Positions 18,268-27,001 of a DNA stretch of 64,000 nt are shown in pieces. The position numbers were made by a program, and so were the translations under genes. The number at the start of each line of letters is the position of its first letter. Position 1 is the stretch's first letter. Under the pieces are notes generated by a model. The model did not search any database and was not told where the DNA came from. It saw only the letters and a program-made list of their open reading frames with translations. The DNA comes from Yoonia sp. SS1-5. GTDB lineage: Bacteria; Pseudomonadota; Alphaproteobacteria; Rhodobacterales; Rhodobacteraceae. The DNA lies in assembly GCF_038443705.2 (NCBI RefSeq), contig NZ_CP151767.2, positions 1,612,001 to 1,676,000 of the forward strand. Direction: 5' to 3'.

Positions 18268-18892
18268 CACACGACCACCGCAGCCGGCGCGCTGCCCTGA
18301 TGCCATATGGGAGTTGATCCCCTGGTATGTAAACGGGTCCCTGCCAGAAGATGAGGCTGCCACTGTCGCGGCGCATTCCGAAACCTGCCCTGATTGCGAG
18401 GCCGAGATTGCCCGCCAGCAGGTGCTGGCCAAGAAAGTTGCGACCACCGACCCTTTTGATGCCCCCCTTGCGCGGAGTTGGGACAGCCTGCGCGCACAGA
18501 TCGAGGCCGACGCCACTGCGCGAACGCCGCAGCCTGCCAAACGCAGCTGGTTTGCCGGTTTGCACGGGGGCGTCTTGGCCTTGATGGGCACCGTTGCGGT
18601 CGCCTGTGTTCTTGTTGTGGTGCAGGTATCGGCACCGCGTGATGGCGAGTTTGTCACGCTGACCAGTGGTGGCAGTGAAACGGCAACACAGATCAAACTG
18701 TTGCCCGCCGCAGATGTGGACGCATCCATGCTGAACGCGCTATTGGCTGCACAGGGCATGACGATTACCGACGGTCCGTCTGAGACGGGTGTTTACACCG
18801 CTGATCTGCCGGAAGGGGCGGATGCAACAGCGATTGCGGAGGCGTTGATGGCCTTGTCGGAGATTGATTTTGCAGCGGCGGAGCCTGAATGA
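18254..18892 (+). CDS. anti-sigma factor with zinc-finger domain
   Basis: A single-span membrane protein of 212 residues. The N-terminal cytoplasmic anti-sigma domain carries the zinc motif H-x3-C-x2-C (HSETCPDC); one membrane span follows (about residues 107-130); and a periplasmic domain of about 80 residues ends it. It should hold the adjacent sigma factor until a signal releases it. The start may be ATG 18254 (14-base overlap with the sigma gene) or ATG 18233. Its stop overlaps the protease start (ATGATG). The C-terminal domain (NALLAAQGMTITDGPSETGV) resembles a small inhibitor-like fold, which could contact the protease. Confidence 0.85.
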   Translation: MKLHDTRPPQPARCPDAIWELIPWYVNGSLPEDEAATVAAHSETCPDCEAEIARQQVLAKKVATTDPFDAPLARSWDSLRAQIEADATARTPQPAKRSWFAGLHGGVLALMGTVAVACVLVVVQVSAPRDGEFVTLTSGGSETATQIKLLPAADVDASMLNALLAAQGMTITDGPSETGVYTADLPEGADATAIAEALMALSEIDFAAAEPE

Positions 18893-20052
18893 TGCGCGTT
18901 TTCTGGATCGTGTTTGGCTTGATCGCGCTGGTCTTGTCGGCCTGCGCCCAAGCCCCTGATTGGCGGCTGGTCGAGGCCAATAAGCTACGTGCCGATACTT
19001 ATCTGATCCTGACCGTCCCGCAGGACGATCCAGTTGCGCTGGCCGCCATTGCTGCTGAGATCGCGGCGGACTTTGACGTGCCCTTGGCCGCGGAATGGCC
19101 GCTGAATTCCATTGGCGTGCATTGTCTGGTCTATGACGCCACAGATGCGGCCGATGTCGAAGCGCTGATTGCCGCGATGGAGGCTGATGCGCGGATCAGG
19201 ACCGCCCAACGGATCCAGGATTTCACCACTTCGGCGGTCACCTACCCTGATCCGCTGTTCCGGTTGCAGACCGCGTTGGAACAGATGAATGCGCCCGAGG
19301 CGCATCTGGTGTCGCGAGGTGCCGGCATACGGGTGGGTGTGATCGACTCCGCGATTGACCGCACCCACACCGATTTACGTGATCGGGTGGTGGATGCTCG
19401 TGATTTTGTGGCCACCGCCCCCGCGGCCCTGGCCGAAGCCCATGGCACCGCAGTCGCAGGGGTGATTGCAGCCAGCGCGGAAAATGCGGCTGGAATGGTC
19501 GGTGTGGCCCCCGAGGCGGATTTGGTCGGTCTGCGGGCCTGCTGGCAGGCACCCGGGCAATCCGGCCGCTGCAACACATTTTCGCTGGCCCGTGCGATCA
19601 ACTTTGCCATTCTGAATGATATCGATGTGCTGAACCTCAGCCTCGGCGGCCCCGATGACCCGCTGCTGCGCGAATTGCTTGCACAGGCGCTTGCACGTAA
19701 CATGGTTGTTGTTGCCGCCTCTGGCGAAAGTGCACGTGATGTCTTTCCGGCGTCACTGCCTGGCGTGATTGCAGCAGGTCGCGGCAGTGCGGGCCGTATC
19801 CCGGCACCGACGCAGGACGTGATCACGACCGCGCCTGGTGACAAGCACGGCTTTGCCTCAGGCTCGTCTATCGCGACCGCCCATGTCTCGGGCGTTGTGG
19901 CGTTGATGCTGGCGCAGAACCCGGGTCTGACCAATGCCGGGGTCAACGACAGATTGACCCGCGCAGTTGGTAATAAAGACGGTGCACGCATGCTTGATGC
20001 ATGCGTCGCGATGGCCAGCCCCGTGAGTAGTTCCGGGATCTGTGCGCCCTAA
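18889..20052 (+). CDS. subtilisin-like (S8) serine protease lipoprotein
   Basis: A 387-residue S8 protease with a lipoprotein signal (lipobox LSAC at about residue 19), so it is likely anchored on the periplasmic side or at the outer membrane. An I9-like propeptide region (about 30-110) precedes the catalytic domain. The triad is visible: D in GVIDSAID (about 153), H in AHGTAVAGVI (about 185) and S in GSSIATAHVSG (about 326). It overlaps the anti-sigma gene and ends the sigma operon. An attractive inference is that it cuts the anti-sigma periplasmic domain or matures the RTX protein. It could instead be an output protease. Confidence 0.9.
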   Translation: MMRVFWIVFGLIALVLSACAQAPDWRLVEANKLRADTYLILTVPQDDPVALAAIAAEIAADFDVPLAAEWPLNSIGVHCLVYDATDAADVEALIAAMEADARIRTAQRIQDFTTSAVTYPDPLFRLQTALEQMNAPEAHLVSRGAGIRVGVIDSAIDRTHTDLRDRVVDARDFVATAPAALAEAHGTAVAGVIAASAENAAGMVGVAPEADLVGLRACWQAPGQSGRCNTFSLARAINFAILNDIDVLNLSLGGPDDPLLRELLAQALARNMVVVAASGESARDVFPASLPGVIAAGRGSAGRIPAPTQDVITTAPGDKHGFASGSSIATAHVSGVVALMLAQNPGLTNAGVNDRLTRAVGNKDGARMLDACVAMASPVSSSGICAP

Positions 20053-20165
20053 GGAATGCGTGAAATCTGACATCCGGTCTACGACCTAACGCGCCGTCAA
20101 ACCCGTGAGCATGGGCCGGAAAAACCGGATGTTTACGGGCTTTCCCGTCGACGGCAATCGCCGTT

Positions 20166-20290
20166 GCCGTGACTGAGACTGCGAAGCTCAAGAAAGTCGA
20201 TCCAACAGCATTGCTTCCATGGGGTCTCGGGAAAGCCGCCGACCACAAGAGCGCTCGCCTGCGCGAATTAATCCCTCGGCTCATCAGGGC
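20166..20290 (+). mobile_element. possible IS66-type transposase remnant
   Basis: A short translated stretch (ETAKLKKVDPTALLPWGLGK, then ADHKSARLRELIP) resembles the C-terminal end of IS66 family TnpC (ETAKLNxVDPQAWL...RIDELLP). The rest of the element is absent, and the preceding 100 bases hold small hairpins (for example ACGGCAA/TTGCCGT at 20151-20170). The wider gap 20053-20437 has no other gene. Confidence 0.45.
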
Positions 20291-20437
20291 GGTTTCATCG
20301 GACGGACACTGCAATCGTGTTGTGCGGATCATTGAGATACGCCTACCATGGAAAGATTTTTTGCAGCTCAACCATAAGTTTTAGAACAAAAAATCTGATT
20401 TGACGCCAAATATCTGAACTGATTTCGAAAAAATATC

Positions 20438-20466
20438 GAACCTTTTCGCCCAGCCCGCGCACTAAC
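20438..20466 (+). promoter_or_regulatory. ECF-type promoter, site 3
   Basis: GAACC-N16-GCACTAAC, 50 bases before the RTX gene start. It matches the sites at 16891 and 17611 in both boxes and in the exact 16-base spacing. Confidence 0.75.
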
Positions 20467-20515
20467 GATCAACCTCACATTGTGTGGGGGGCATATTTTG
20501 AAAAGGATGATTACA

Positions 20516-23500
20516 ATGGACGGTATTAACGAAACTGGCACGAACGGTAACGACATTCTGGACGGAACCGACGGTGACGACACACTCAAAGGCGGTCGTG
20601 GAAACGACATCATTGATGGCCGCGCTGGTGATGACCTTATTGAAGGTGGTGACGGGCGCGATGCGCTAACAGGCGGCACAGGCGACGACGTTATCCGTGG
20701 TGGTGACGGCAACGACTTTATCCGCGGCGGCGAAGGGGCCGACAATATCGACGGCGGACGTGGGGTTGATACAGCAACTTACTCTGACTCGGATGAAGCC
20801 GTCACCGTTTCACTGAACCAAGGCACAACGCCGCAAGGCGGTGGTGATGCCGAAGGTGACGTGCTGCGCAACATCGAAAACCTCAACGGCTCGGCCTTTA
20901 ATGACCGTCTGATTGGTAACAACAACGCAAACGTCATCAAAGGCGGCGATGGCAACGACACCATCAGTGGCGGCGGTGGTCGCGACGTCATCGAAGCAGG
21001 CAATGGCGACGACAGAGTCGTTGTGCGCGATGGTGCAGGCCGTAGCTTTGACGGCGGTGCGGGGTTCGACACGCTGATCACCTTCAACAATGTCGGGCTG
21101 AACGGCGATGATGAGGTGACGAACTTCGAAGCGCTTGAAATCCGCGAGTCAGACAACAGCGATGTGCGACTGCGCCTTGATGCTGATCAGGTGACATTCG
21201 AACAAATCCGGTTCATCAGCCAGAATGATCGCGACGCGCTGATCGAGATTTTCGGTGACGGGACCGAGGTACTCGACCTGTCGACGGCCAATCTGACCGG
21301 CTTTGGCGAAGGGGACCTGTTCCGCTACATCGGCAATGACACCGACGAAACAGTCACAGGCACCGAACTGGGCGACCATCTGGAGGGCCGGAACGGCAAC
21401 GACACGCTGAACGGTGGCGCAGGCGACGACCTTCTTGAAGGTGGCAACGGACGCGATAGCCTGAACGGCGGTACGGGTGACGACGATATCCGCGGCGGAG
21501 ACGGCAACGACTTCATCCGCGGCGGCGCAGGGGCCGACAACATTGATGGCGGACGCGGGGTTGATACAGCGACCTACTCGGATTCTGATGAAGCCGTCAC
21601 CGTCTCACTGAGACAGGGGACACAACCCCAACGCGGTGGTAATGCAGAAGGCGACGTGCTGCGCAGCATCGAAAACATCAACGGCTCGGCCTTTAATGAC
21701 CGTCTGATTGGTAACGACAGCAGCAACGTCATCAAAGGTGGCAACGGCAATGATATCATCGACGGCCGTGGTGGACGTGATATCGTGGAAGGCGGCAATG
21801 GCGACGATACCATCGTTGCCCGCAACTCCAGCTTTGCTCAGACTTACGATGGCGGTGCTGGCAACGACACGTTGCAGACGATCAGCCGCGTTGAACTGCG
21901 CACAGACACGATTTCGTCCATCGAAAACCTGGTGATCCGCGCATCAACCCGTGAAGACGCAGTGGCGCGTTTGAACTCAAGCCAAATGGATTTTGAGACC
22001 ATCACGTTTAACTCGGCCAACGGTCGCGCCGGTGTGGTCGACGTCCGCCTTGATACTGACAACGTCGATCTGTCCGATATCGCTTTCAACGGTTTCGTAG
22101 ATGGCCGTGATCAGGTCGAGATCGTTGCAAACAACGACCGAAACGAAATCATCGGCAGTGAGGTCAACGACTTTGTTCGTGCCGGTGGCGGAAACGACGT
22201 TGTGTCAACTGGCGCAGGCAACGACGACATTCGCGGTGGCGATGGACGCGATGCGCTGAGCGGTGGTGCCGGTGATGACGAAATCCGGGGCGAGGACGGC
22301 AACGACAGTATTCGTGGCGGTGCCGGTGCTGACCTGATCGACGGTGGCAGCGGGACCGACACAGCGGTCTACTCTGACTCGGCGGAAGGTGTCACTGTCT
22401 CGCTCAACCAGGGCACAAACCCACAACAGGGTGGTGATGCCCAAGGCGACGTGCTGCGCGGCATCGAAAACATCAGGGCGTCGAACCATGATGACCGTCT
22501 GACTGGCAACAATGGTGCGAACTTCATCCAGGGTCTGGATGGCGACGACGTAATCGAGGGTCTTGGTGGTCGTGACACGATCCAAGCCGGCGACGGCGAC
22601 GACACCGTGATTGTTCAGGATGGCGCAAATCGCAGCTTTGACGGTGGCGCGGGCTTTGACACGCTGCGTGTTGCGGACCGTGTTGGGCTGAATAGCGACG
22701 ATGAGGTGACGAACTTCGAAGCGTTGGAAATCATCGGTCAAGATCGCACCGCAGTTGTGCGCCTTGACGCCGATCAGGTGACCTTTGAAGAGATCACCTA
22801 CGACAGCCAGAACGGTCGTGCTGTGGAAATCGAAGTCTTCGGCGATGGCTCTGACACGGTCGATCTGTCGAACATCGCGCTGATTGGCCTCGATGATGAG
22901 GACCAGTTCTTCTTCTTCGGCGACGATGGCGACGAAACCGTGACCGGCACCGCGTTGGGAGACCGCCTTGAAGGCCGCAACGGCAACGATGTGCTGAACG
23001 GCGAAGGCGGCAATGACGAACTCGTCGGTGGCAACGGCAACGACGTCCTGAATGGCGGCAATGGCGCGGACCGGCTCTTTGGTCAAGACGGCAATGACGT
23101 TCTTGTCGGCGGTGCCGGGTCCGACCGGCTGGATGGCGGTCGTGGCGTTGACGAGGTCGACTATTCGGCATCTGCCGAAGGCATCGACATCGTTCTGGAC
23201 AACGGCAACCGGCGCGGTGATGGCGGCGATGCGGCGGGTGACCAACTGGTCTCGATCGAGAACGTCACAGGTACGGCCTTTGCCGACCTCGTGCGCGGCT
23301 CAAACGCTGAAAACCGCATTGAGGCCGGCGCAGGCAACGACGTGGTCGATGGTCTGAGTGGCGACGACGTGTTGATTGGCGAGGCAGGTAACGATGTCCT
23401 CGACGGTGGTCGCGGAGAAGACCTGCTGATCGGTGGCATCGGCGACGATGTGCTGACAGGTGGTGCCAATGCCGACACGTTCCGCTTTACCGAACGCGAT

Positions 23501-23728
23501 GGCTTCGGGGACGACGTCGTGACGGACTTCGAGATCATCGACACGATCCAGCTCTTGGCTGGTGATGGTGTGAACGGTTTCGACGACCTCGAAATCTTCC
23601 AGACCGCATCAGATGTCGGCGGTGGCGACACGCGCACCGACACTGTGATCGCGTTCGGTGATGACAGCATCACGCTGCAAGGCGTCGATTTTGCTCTGCA
23701 GGAGGGGAACTTCGACTTCTTTGGCTGA
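20516..23728 (+). CDS. large RTX (hemolysin-type calcium-binding) protein
   Basis: A 1070-residue acidic protein made almost wholly of hemolysin-type repeats (GGxGxDxLx, for example GNDIIDGRAGDDLIEGGDG). Calcium binding folds such proteins into parallel beta rolls after type I secretion; no signal peptide is present, as expected. It consists of three near-identical modules of 265 residues plus a partial fourth. Each module has RTX nonapeptides, a TATYSDSDEAVTVSL-like strand block and a non-RTX beta block (TNFEALEI...LDADQVTFE). The C-terminus (about the last 80 residues, FGDDVVTDFEIIDTIQL on) resembles a secretion signal region. ATG 20516 follows AAAAGGA. No type I exporter genes are nearby. 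It is probably a surface or biofilm protein controlled by the ECF sigma factor. Confidence 0.93.
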   Translation: MDGINETGTNGNDILDGTDGDDTLKGGRGNDIIDGRAGDDLIEGGDGRDALTGGTGDDVIRGGDGNDFIRGGEGADNIDGGRGVDTATYSDSDEAVTVSLNQGTTPQGGGDAEGDVLRNIENLNGSAFNDRLIGNNNANVIKGGDGNDTISGGGGRDVIEAGNGDDRVVVRDGAGRSFDGGAGFDTLITFNNVGLNGDDEVTNFEALEIRESDNSDVRLRLDADQVTFEQIRFISQNDRDALIEIFGDGTEVLDLSTANLTGFGEGDLFRYIGNDTDETVTGTELGDHLEGRNGNDTLNGGAGDDLLEGGNGRDSLNGGTGDDDIRGGDGNDFIRGGAGADNIDGGRGVDTATYSDSDEAVTVSLRQGTQPQRGGNAEGDVLRSIENINGSAFNDRLIGNDSSNVIKGGNGNDIIDGRGGRDIVEGGNGDDTIVARNSSFAQTYDGGAGNDTLQTISRVELRTDTISSIENLVIRASTREDAVARLNSSQMDFETITFNSANGRAGVVDVRLDTDNVDLSDIAFNGFVDGRDQVEIVANNDRNEIIGSEVNDFVRAGGGNDVVSTGAGNDDIRGGDGRDALSGGAGDDEIRGEDGNDSIRGGAGADLIDGGSGTDTAVYSDSAEGVTVSLNQGTNPQQGGDAQGDVLRGIENIRASNHDDRLTGNNGANFIQGLDGDDVIEGLGGRDTIQAGDGDDTVIVQDGANRSFDGGAGFDTLRVADRVGLNSDDEVTNFEALEIIGQDRTAVVRLDADQVTFEEITYDSQNGRAVEIEVFGDGSDTVDLSNIALIGLDDEDQFFFFGDDGDETVTGTALGDRLEGRNGNDVLNGEGGNDELVGGNGNDVLNGGNGADRLFGQDGNDVLVGGAGSDRLDGGRGVDEVDYSASAEGIDIVLDNGNRRGDGGDAAGDQLVSIENVTGTAFADLVRGSNAENRIEAGAGNDVVDGLSGDDVLIGEAGNDVLDGGRGEDLLIGGIGDDVLTGGANADTFRFTERDGFGDDVVTDFEIIDTIQLLAGDGVNGFDDLEIFQTASDVGGGDTRTDTVIAFGDDSITLQGVDFALQEGNFDFFG
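20765..23240 (+). repeat. 795-bp tandem modules inside the RTX gene
   Basis: The block encoding the YSDSDEAVTVSL-type segment recurs at about 20765, 21560, 22355 and 23147, giving periods of 795, 795 and 792 bases. The first two copies are nearly identical at DNA level; the third and fourth are more diverged. This indicates module duplication within the gene. Confidence 0.8.
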
Positions 23729-23760
23729 TGCCATTGTCGATCAGTGACGACGAAAAGAAG

Positions 23761-23795
23761 GTCCCGGGAGCAGTGATGCGACCGGGGCTTTTTTT
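23761..23795 (+). terminator. rho-independent terminator of the RTX gene
   Basis: GTCCCGG and CCGGGGC pair (one G-T) around a 14-base loop and are followed by TTTTTTT, 33 bases after the RTX stop. Confidence 0.85.
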
Positions 23796-23911
23796 GATTG
23801 GGGGTGCCAGGCTTGGTTGTTCGAATCCAAACGAACGGAAAATTGTCTGCCCTTTATCGACTTGTTCAATGCTCGAGTGGTGTCGATCATATCACTGCCC
23901 GTTGCGCTCTG

Positions 23912-24590
23912 GACGTGATCAGCCCCACTTGAGTGGTCCAATTGGATTGTGAGTGCATGATGGGCCTTTCATTCATCTGGACGATGACTTCTGGCGCTGG
24001 CGGATGGTGACCCAGAGCATTGTGGTCGTTTGGTGTTGTCGTGTTTCCTCCATTCCTCAATCAGGATTTGGGCTTCGCGTAAGCTCTAGAAGTTCTCGCC
24101 ACTCAAGAACTCATCTCTGAACCGGGCATTGAAGCTTTCGCGGTGTCCGTTTTCGCAAGGTGACCCTGGTTCGATGTATGCGGTGTTCGCGCCAACCATT
24201 GCCCGACAGGCGATTGCGTAGCAATTTGCCGAGAGGGGGCCCTGATCCCATCTTGGACGGCCTGAGCAACAAATTCCGGGCCATTGTCTGACCGAATGAA
24301 CGACAGGATGCAGCGCAGGGTGAACAGATCACTCAAGGCGTCGATGACATTGCTCTAATTTAGTTCGCGATCCAAACGAATGGCACGCGACCATCGTCTT
24401 CAGCCCAATGGCGGACAACATCACGTCGCTCTCGGCCTTACGCGTCGGTAATGCTCAATGTCCGGAACGCCTTTCCGTCGTCAGTCCGGCAATACACGAA
24501 ATTGTACGGTCAGAGATGGTTGCGGTACTCAGGGCGAAGTCTGACGCACGACCCATCATTTAACCAAAGCCGTCCCTTCTTTGATTGTTT
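23912..24590 (-). mobile_element. decayed IS3-family transposase remnant
   Basis: On the minus strand the translated pieces follow an IS3-type OrfB in order: GRLWLNDGSCVRLRPEYRNH, DGKAFRTLSITDA, SDLFTLRCILSFIRSDNGPE (part of the DDE domain), NTAYIEPGSPCENGHRESFN, SLREAQILIEEWRKHDNTKR. They are broken by several stops and frameshifts, so no transposase is made. A probable element end lies near 23912-23945. A palindromic insertion splits the DDE region at 24196-24240. The N-terminal half of OrfB and all of OrfA are missing. Confidence 0.85.
24196..24240. repeat. small palindromic insertion, copy A
   Basis: A 45-bp segment with core ATTGC-GTA-GCAAT (24213-24225) and flanks CCCGACAGG and TTGCCGAGAGGGGGC. 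It interrupts the otherwise recognisable DDE domain of the IS3 remnant. It shares its core with copy B (33208-33220) and its flanks with copy C (33113-33158). Confidence 0.65.
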
Positions 24591-25088
24591 CATTGGCACT
24601 CTCAGCCCCCATCGTCACCGCACCCGACAAGGCCATCGCAACAAAAAGCGGATTCCTGCGCACATGTGACTGGCCCAAGGGCTGGGTGCAGACCTGTATT
24701 GCGGGAGAACCGGGCGTCATCCGTACCCTGACCGCAAGATTTCACGGAAAGACGCCCACATCTCGGGCTATCGGAAAATCGGGCTTGCCTAGGACCAACA
24801 TCAAGCATCGAAAAGAGCAGACGGTAAGACTGATAGTGGCCTGGGGTACGTTCGTCACCCATCACCAGCCGGGTAAGGGTCAGACGATCAACTGCATCCT
24901 TACGAGGTGTCGGAGCCCGAAGCGCGCAAAGCAAGCATTCAGTAGAAGAAGCCAAAAGAACACTTCGTCCCGCAGACCGGACCTCAGCTGGTCTATGGGA
25001 CAGCGGCTGTACTGCGGACAAACCGGACTTGTGCAGCCGCAGCTATTGCTGATGCAGCATGTCTTCGCTGGTGCGGCATGACTAGTAC
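24591..25088. other. non-coding or degenerate stretch
   Basis: About 500 bases with no gene I can support. The open frames on both strands have no ribosome site and read as random, arginine- and cysteine-rich sequence. It probably represents decayed mobile or gene DNA next to the IS3 remnant. Confidence 0.5.
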
Positions 25089-25262
25089 CTAGATGCAGCT
25101 GATAGCATCGAAGCCGTCATTCAAAACTTCGATATTGAGCTGATCGGCACCTTTACTGTTCGCTGCGGCTGCGCCGATAATTGCTTTTCTAACGACGTCG
25201 GCCCATGGTGGTGGCACGCCTTTTAGAAGGCACTTCGCCAGAGGCGTAGTACTAGAAATCAT
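25089..25262 (-). CDS. small hypothetical protein
   Basis: A 57-residue frame opening MISSTTPLAKCLLKG and ending LNDGFDAISCI. Its ATG at 25262 overlaps the end of the upstream small gene by 11 bases, suggesting coupling. The composition looks protein-like (VPPPWADVVRKAIIGAAAAN), but I recognise no family and see no ribosome site other than within the upstream gene. Confidence 0.4.
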   Translation of the reverse strand: MISSTTPLAKCLLKGVPPPWADVVRKAIIGAAAANSKGADQLNIEVLNDGFDAISCI

Positions 25263-25533
25263 CAGTTTCCGGGACGCTCCCAAGCCTGACAAGAAAGCTT
25301 GGTGATCCGACTTCACCACTGTCTGGGTCTTCGCTAATCATATAGGCATCCGCACCGGCACAATCCTCAGACTGGACTTCCCGTTCCGCTCTGTTCTGAG
25401 CCTCTGCTGCCGTGGAATACTGAAATTGCTTGCCAATCTTCAGGCTCGCTTGCCCGTCGCGCCCGGGCTTCTGTTCCACATATGTCTGACAGATATAGTG
25501 AACTTTTGCTGTGCTCTCGTCTGCGTGGGTCAT
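25252..25533 (-). CDS. conserved small hypothetical protein
   Basis: A 93-residue soluble protein. Two segments look conserved: VHYICQTYVEQK at the start and EAQNRAEREVQSEDCAGADA in the middle, ending with FLVRLGSVPETDDF. I recall similar small proteins in other alphaproteobacteria but no function. ATG 25533 is preferred because AGGA lies 8 bases upstream; an ATG at 25548 is also in frame. Confidence 0.7.
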   Translation of the reverse strand: MTHADESTAKVHYICQTYVEQKPGRDGQASLKIGKQFQYSTAAEAQNRAEREVQSEDCAGADAYMISEDPDSGEVGSPSFLVRLGSVPETDDF

Positions 25534-25638
25534 TGGCAAATTCCTCATGGTGTGTCCGGTCGCTTAGGCAGATTGAAAGATGCAGGCGAAACTTGGGGTG
25601 TTGCGATGCGGCCGCTTTGGCTAAACCGGTCCGAGGCC

Positions 25639-25830
25639 CTAGCGCGACGGCTTTATCGGAGTGTTGGCTTCTCGTTCGAGGCGCGCGTTACGAAGACGGT
25701 TCATCTTGGTTTGTCGCTGCTTGGCCTCTTCTTCGACCATTTTCCGAACGACACGGGTTGTCTTGTCCAATGGTGTTTCCGCCTTGGAGCCTTGCGCTTT
25801 AAATACGCTTGTTTTTGTCAGCTTTGCCAA
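25639..25830 (-). CDS. small basic hypothetical protein
   Basis: A 63-residue highly charged protein rich in Lys, Arg and Glu (MVEEEAKQRQTKMNRLRNAR), probably helical. It starts with TTG at 25830; a strong AAGGAG lies 8 bases upstream, which decides the start. It follows the racemase gene on the same strand. Function is unknown; the composition would suit a nucleic-acid-associated or coiled protein. Confidence 0.65.
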   Translation of the reverse strand: MAKLTKTSVFKAQGSKAETPLDKTTRVVRKMVEEEAKQRQTKMNRLRNARLEREANTPIKPSR

Positions 25831-25879
25831 GTGGCAATCTCCTTTCTAATTTCATCCATGCGTGTCTGAACAGGACTGT

Positions 25880-27001
25880 TCAAACTAATACCAGGTGTTT
25901 GCCTGGGCCATGGGCCTTGTTTGCGATTGACGCGGGTCTGTCATTGCGCAGATTTATCTGAATATCCGGGGCGGCCATGGCGCGCATCAAAGCGCCATAA
26001 CGCATCTGAAACCGCATTTCCGATCCAACGCAGAGCGCCGCATCTTTCGTGCCGATGACCAGATGATCGCTTGTTGCGCCAATAAGTGTGTTTTCGGGAG
26101 GCATTGAAAGCCCTGCTGCGTCCGTATCCTGATGCCCGATGGCAAGAATGATCCGAGTCGTTTTTAAGTTGGCGGATACAAGCCGAATTCTTGCCAAGGT
26201 GTGGTCAGCATTGCTCATGGATGGGTGCACAGACTTGGCATCCGTCTCGATCACTTCGGCGACAAGCGTAAAGGCGTCCCGATACATGCCACCAATCTGA
26301 TCCCCTGTGATTGGATCGACGCCAAGTAGTATGGCCTCGCCAATGCGCAGATCGTTGATCCGGCCTGTGGCGCACGCCCCAAACGCCCAAGGCAGGTTTG
26401 CAGAATTGCCGCCAGATACGGTCTCAATGAATGGGCCACACCGCCCCTCCACATCATTCGCTAGCGCAGACAATGCCCGCATCTTTGCAGCCGTCGGGGC
26501 AAGGCCATTCAGACAAGCAAAGTTGGCCCCAATGCCCTTCAACGTCACGCCGGGCATGTCGACGACTAGTTGGCCCATATGGCCAACGTCGTGTGGCATG
26601 ATCCCTTCTCGCTGGTCGCCCATTTCGACCATCAGGATAATGCCGTGAACCGTATTTTGTCGGCTTGCAGCAGCCGCCAATGCTGCGATCACAGCCATCT
26701 CGGTGTTGTAGCTCGCCTCACAGGCTTGCACGACGTCATCGACCTGACTCAGCATTGGTGTGCGGATCAATGTGATCGGACAAGTCACACCAGCCTGACG
26801 TAACCGCTTCGCATTGCTCAAACGCCCTTCAGCCAGGCCCGCAGCGCCGCCGTCGAGCATGGCACGGGCGATAGCCGGGTGCCCACACACGGCTTTGGTC
26901 ACCGCGGTCACGTGGATGCCACGTCTCTTCAACCGTTCAGCTATCGTCTGCGTGTTGTGGCGTATCTTGCGCAGATCAACTTCTATGCGTGGGCACCTCA
27001 A
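25880..27001 (-). CDS. PLP-dependent alanine/ornithine racemase-like enzyme
   Basis: A 373-residue fold-type III PLP enzyme (alanine racemase N-terminal domain family, close to ornithine/YhfX-type racemases). It opens with PRIEVDLRKIRHNTQTI; the PLP lysine is in HVTAVTKAVCGHP (about residue 36), and the phosphate region is around ETVSGGNSANLPWAF. The start is TTG at 27001, overlapping the DUF1611 stop as TTGA. The partner gene suggests a joint role in D-amino acid or related chiral amino acid metabolism. The substrate is not known. Confidence 0.85.
   Translation of the reverse strand: MRCPRIEVDLRKIRHNTQTIAERLKRRGIHVTAVTKAVCGHPAIARAMLDGGAAGLAEGRLSNAKRLRQAGVTCPITLIRTPMLSQVDDVVQACEASYNTEMAVIAALAAAASRQNTVHGIILMVEMGDQREGIMPHDVGHMGQLVVDMPGVTLKGIGANFACLNGLAPTAAKMRALSALANDVEGRCGPFIETVSGGNSANLPWAFGACATGRINDLRIGEAILLGVDPITGDQIGGMYRDAFTLVAEVIETDAKSVHPSMSNADHTLARIRLVSANLKTTRIILAIGHQDTDAAGLSMPPENTLIGATSDHLVIGTKDAALCVGSEMRFQMRYGALMRAMAAPDIQINLRNDRPASIANKAHGPGKHLVLV

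Noticed and set aside
20480..20515. TTG start for the RTX gene
   Set aside because: The ATG at 20516 has AAAAGGA at good spacing, and the extension lies just downstream of the ECF promoter without its own ribosome site.
20560..23500. CRISPR-like or tandem-repeat array
   Set aside because: The regular short repeats are codons of RTX nonapeptides within one open frame, not spacer-separated direct repeats.
23812..23850. tRNA-like GTTCGAATCC stretch
   Set aside because: Only the T-loop-like string is present; no matching acceptor stem, D arm or anticodon arm could be found around it.
24581..25081. 166-codon plus-strand frame in the accessory region
   Set aside because: Translation reads as random sequence, start lacks a ribosome site, and it begins inside the IS3 remnant.
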